A stretch of DNA of 64,000 nt from Actinoplanes derwentensis (lineage in GTDB: Bacteria > Actinomycetota > Actinomycetes > Mycobacteriales > Micromonosporaceae): contig NZ_LT629758.1 in assembly GCF_900104725.1 (NCBI RefSeq), positions 2,356,001 through 2,420,000 on the forward strand, read 5' to 3'. Of the stretch, positions 62,129-64,000 are shown one piece after another (positions within the stretch are counted from its first letter, which is position 1; each line of letters begins with the position of its first letter). The position numbers and the translations under genes are program-made. The notes beneath the pieces are model-generated. The model saw nothing but the letters and a program-made list of their open reading frames with translations. It was not told where the DNA came from and searched no databases.

Positions 62129-63739
62129 ATGCCGCCTGCACCGTCGTTGACTGATCTGATCGGGCGGTATCTGCCGCCGGCCACTGAGGCGTGCCCGGTC
62201 TTCGCGGAGAACTCGCGGTTCGAGCCGATCATCGACGGTGTCACCTACTTCACCGAACTGGCCGGGCACATGGCGGCTCTCGGGCCCGGCGACGCCGTCT
62301 ACATCGCCGGTTATCAGGCCGATCCGCAGCTGGACCTGACCGGGCGCGTCGCCGGGGAGGCAGGCTACCGGCCGTTCACCGACATACTCGCCGAGAAGGC
62401 CGCGGACGGCGCCGACGTGCGGATCGTGTTGAGTGCGGCCGAGTACTCCGGGGGCGTACCGTGGCTTCCGTTCGGTCCTTTCCTGGCCAACACCCTGGCC
62501 GCGCGGGTGATCCGGGCGTGGCAGCCGTCGACCCGCGACACCGGGCCGACGTTGCAGAACCGGGTGCTGCTGGACTGGTCCGGGCCGTTACTGGGGTCCA
62601 ACCATCAGAAGCTGGTGGTGTTCAGCCACAGTGGCGTGCTCACCGCGTACGTCGGCGGTCTCGATCTTTCGCCCAGCCGTTTCGACCATTCGCCGCATCG
62701 CCGTCTGAAGCTCGGCGCGCACCGGTGGGGCTGGCATGACGCGGCCGCCCGCCTGCACGGTCCGGCGGCCGTCCGGGTGCGGGAGACGTTCCGGTTCCGC
62801 TGGCAGAACACCGCCGCGCTGCCGCCGCGGTTCATCGCGAAGACTCTGCCGCCGGAGTTCTTCCACCGGGCCGGTGGCCCCCGAACGGTGATCAACCCGG
62901 CGGGTGCGCCGGGCGACCTGCCGCCGGTGCCGGACCAGCCGCACCAGCCGGCGTCGGGGACCGCGGTGCAGGTGGTGCGGTCCTACCGCCCGTGGAGTCT
63001 GTACCGGCATCGTGGCTGGCGCCGGATGCGCCGGGCGAACGTGGTCCGGGCCGGTATCCAGGAGATCTACCACGCGATGGCCACCGCGATCGGCGCGGCC
63101 GAGCGGTACATCTACCTGGAGGACCAGTATTTCCACGAGGCGCCCGGCGGCGACCCCCGTTTCCAGCTCTACGACGGACTGCGGTCGGCGGCCCGCCGGG
63201 GTGTCAAGGTCATCCTGGTCGGTTCCGGGCGTAAGGACCCGGCCGACGGCGGTGACAGCACGGTACGCCCGGTGATCACCCATGACCTGCGCCGCCGGGT
63301 GCTGGATCGGCTGCCGGCCGGGGCTCGCCGCAACGTGGTGATGTACCGGATCGACAACCTGACCGTGCACACCAAACTCATGCTGGTCGACGACGTGTTC
63401 GCCAGCATCGGGTCGGCGAACTTCTTCAGCCGCTCGATGGTCGGCACCGACAGCGAGATCACGTCCACGTTCGTCACCACCGGTGACCGCGTCCGCGATC
63501 TGCGCGTCACGCTGTGGGCCGAACACCTGCGCACTCCCGTGGACGACCGGCTCAGTCCGGCCCTGGCCGATCTAGACACCGCCCTGGGCATCTGGCGCCG
63601 CGAGTGGCTGCCGGCCGGGCATCCGCCGCAGACGTGGCGCCGGTACGGCCTGCCGGCCGGTTTCGCCCCGGCGGAGTGGGCGATGACTCCGGCCCGTTAC
63701 TCCCCCACCGTGTTGCGGCGGGAACGGTGGGGTCAGTAG
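62129..63739 (+). CDS. Phospholipase D-like protein
   Basis: 536 residues. Two HxK halves are visible: His159-x-Lys161 in NHQKLVVF, with Ser166 at the usual Asp position, and a full His414-x-Lys416-x4-Asp421 in VHTKLMLVD, followed by GSANFFSRS. The two halves come together in PLD enzymes to hydrolyse or transfer phosphodiesters. The first half's changed Asp may reduce activity or be tolerated. No signal peptide; a cytosolic or peripherally bound enzyme is likely. Confidence 0.88.
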   Translation: MPPAPSLTDLIGRYLPPATEACPVFAENSRFEPIIDGVTYFTELAGHMAALGPGDAVYIAGYQADPQLDLTGRVAGEAGYRPFTDILAEKAADGADVRIVLSAAEYSGGVPWLPFGPFLANTLAARVIRAWQPSTRDTGPTLQNRVLLDWSGPLLGSNHQKLVVFSHSGVLTAYVGGLDLSPSRFDHSPHRRLKLGAHRWGWHDAAARLHGPAAVRVRETFRFRWQNTAALPPRFIAKTLPPEFFHRAGGPRTVINPAGAPGDLPPVPDQPHQPASGTAVQVVRSYRPWSLYRHRGWRRMRRANVVRAGIQEIYHAMATAIGAAERYIYLEDQYFHEAPGGDPRFQLYDGLRSAARRGVKVILVGSGRKDPADGGDSTVRPVITHDLRRRVLDRLPAGARRNVVMYRIDNLTVHTKLMLVDDVFASIGSANFFSRSMVGTDSEITSTFVTTGDRVRDLRVTLWAEHLRTPVDDRLSPALADLDTALGIWRREWLPAGHPPQTWRRYGLPAGFAPAEWAMTPARYSPTVLRRERWGQ

Positions 63740-63745
63740 GCGGGC

Positions 63746-64000
63746 TCAGGTCAGCAACCGGGTGGCCTCGTGGCCCCAGGCCGGCAGCCCTTTGGCCCGG
63801 ACCAGGGCCAGCGCCGTCATGGCCTCGGCCCGGCCCTCGGCGCGGGCGCCACGGGTGAGCAGTAGTTCCGCGAGCGCCGTCCGCGCGGGGATCAACGGCC
63901 AGGCCGCTCCGACCCGGTCGGCTTCCGTGATCACCTCGCGCAGGCCCTGTTCGGCGGCGTCGAGGTCGCCCTGCCGGTGCCGCAGCCGGGCGAGGTACAG
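63746..64000 (-). CDS. C-terminal end of a TPR-type protein, 5' end outside window
   Basis: The frame is open from the stop at 63746-63748 to the right window edge; about 84 C-terminal residues are visible: helical repeats such as LYLARLRHRQGDLDAAEQGL, TALAELLLTRGARAEGRAEAMTALALVRAKG. This matches the tail of TPR-containing transcriptional regulators or STAND proteins. Nothing more can be said without the rest. Confidence 0.65.
   Translation of the reverse strand: MYLARLRHRQGDLDAAEQGLREVITEADRVGAAWPLIPARTALAELLLTRGARAEGRAEAMTALALVRAKGLPAWGHEATRLLT

Overview
High-GC, GTG-rich, densely overlapping actinobacterial chromosomal DNA. The codon bias, the PASTA-less Ser/Thr kinase with a neighbouring FHA gene, mycothiol-type enzymes, DUF2332, VOC and GNAT paralogues, CHAT/TPR proteins and an FxSxx-type RiPP locus fit a filamentous actinomycete, most likely Micromonosporaceae (Actinoplanes-like). 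That placement is an inference from gene content; no rRNA, tRNA, CRISPR array or replication origin was seen.

Layout. 1-4.3 kb: a leftward phosphatase/hypothetical/lipoprotein operon, then a receptor kinase and an FHA protein. 4.5-6.4 kb: two secreted carbohydrate-active proteins (GH16-like enzyme with a duplicated Fn3-like module; ricin-type lectin) ending at a strong hairpin. 6.8-12.3 kb: NUDIX, then a compact ECF sigma / small protein / cytosolic subtilisin operon converging on a TPR-CHAT (caspase-like) protein, a candidate protease signalling or defence module. 12.3-18.1 kb: housekeeping-like enzymes (hydrolases, methyltransferase, macro domain, two-enzyme overlaps, NUDIX, GNAT). 18.2-20.4 kb: XRE regulator plus glycosyltransferase. 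21-27 kb: GNAT, site-2 protease, and a GNAT gene split by a complete IS607-family element (serine transposase plus TnpB). 27-34 kb: an accessory, rearranged zone with an ene-reductase, two divergently placed 5'-truncated pseudogenes meeting at one junction, an HTH-methyltransferase fusion with a perfect operator-like palindrome, a degenerate HNH protein and an IS5-family insertion. 34-39.4 kb: AAC(3)-like acetyltransferase, a NarL-type two-component system and membrane proteins.

39.6-48.2 kb is the most unusual part: a small precursor peptide, a radical SAM/SPASM enzyme and an HExxH putative peptide-modifying protein (a three-gene FxSxx/cyclophane-type RiPP operon) enclosed by two STAND NTPases with TPR tails, facing each other, one with an HTH-like N-terminus and the other with an effector-associated-like N-terminus. 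The precursor carries its F-x-S motif three residues short of the usual C-terminal position. 

48.3-64 kb: VOC proteins, an acetyltransferase, a metallophosphoesterase, a four-gene MacB-like ABC export operon whose first ATPase carries an AbrB-like tail, a decayed WD40 protein, a second ene-reductase, a phospholipase D-like protein and the C-terminal end of a TPR-type protein leaving the window.
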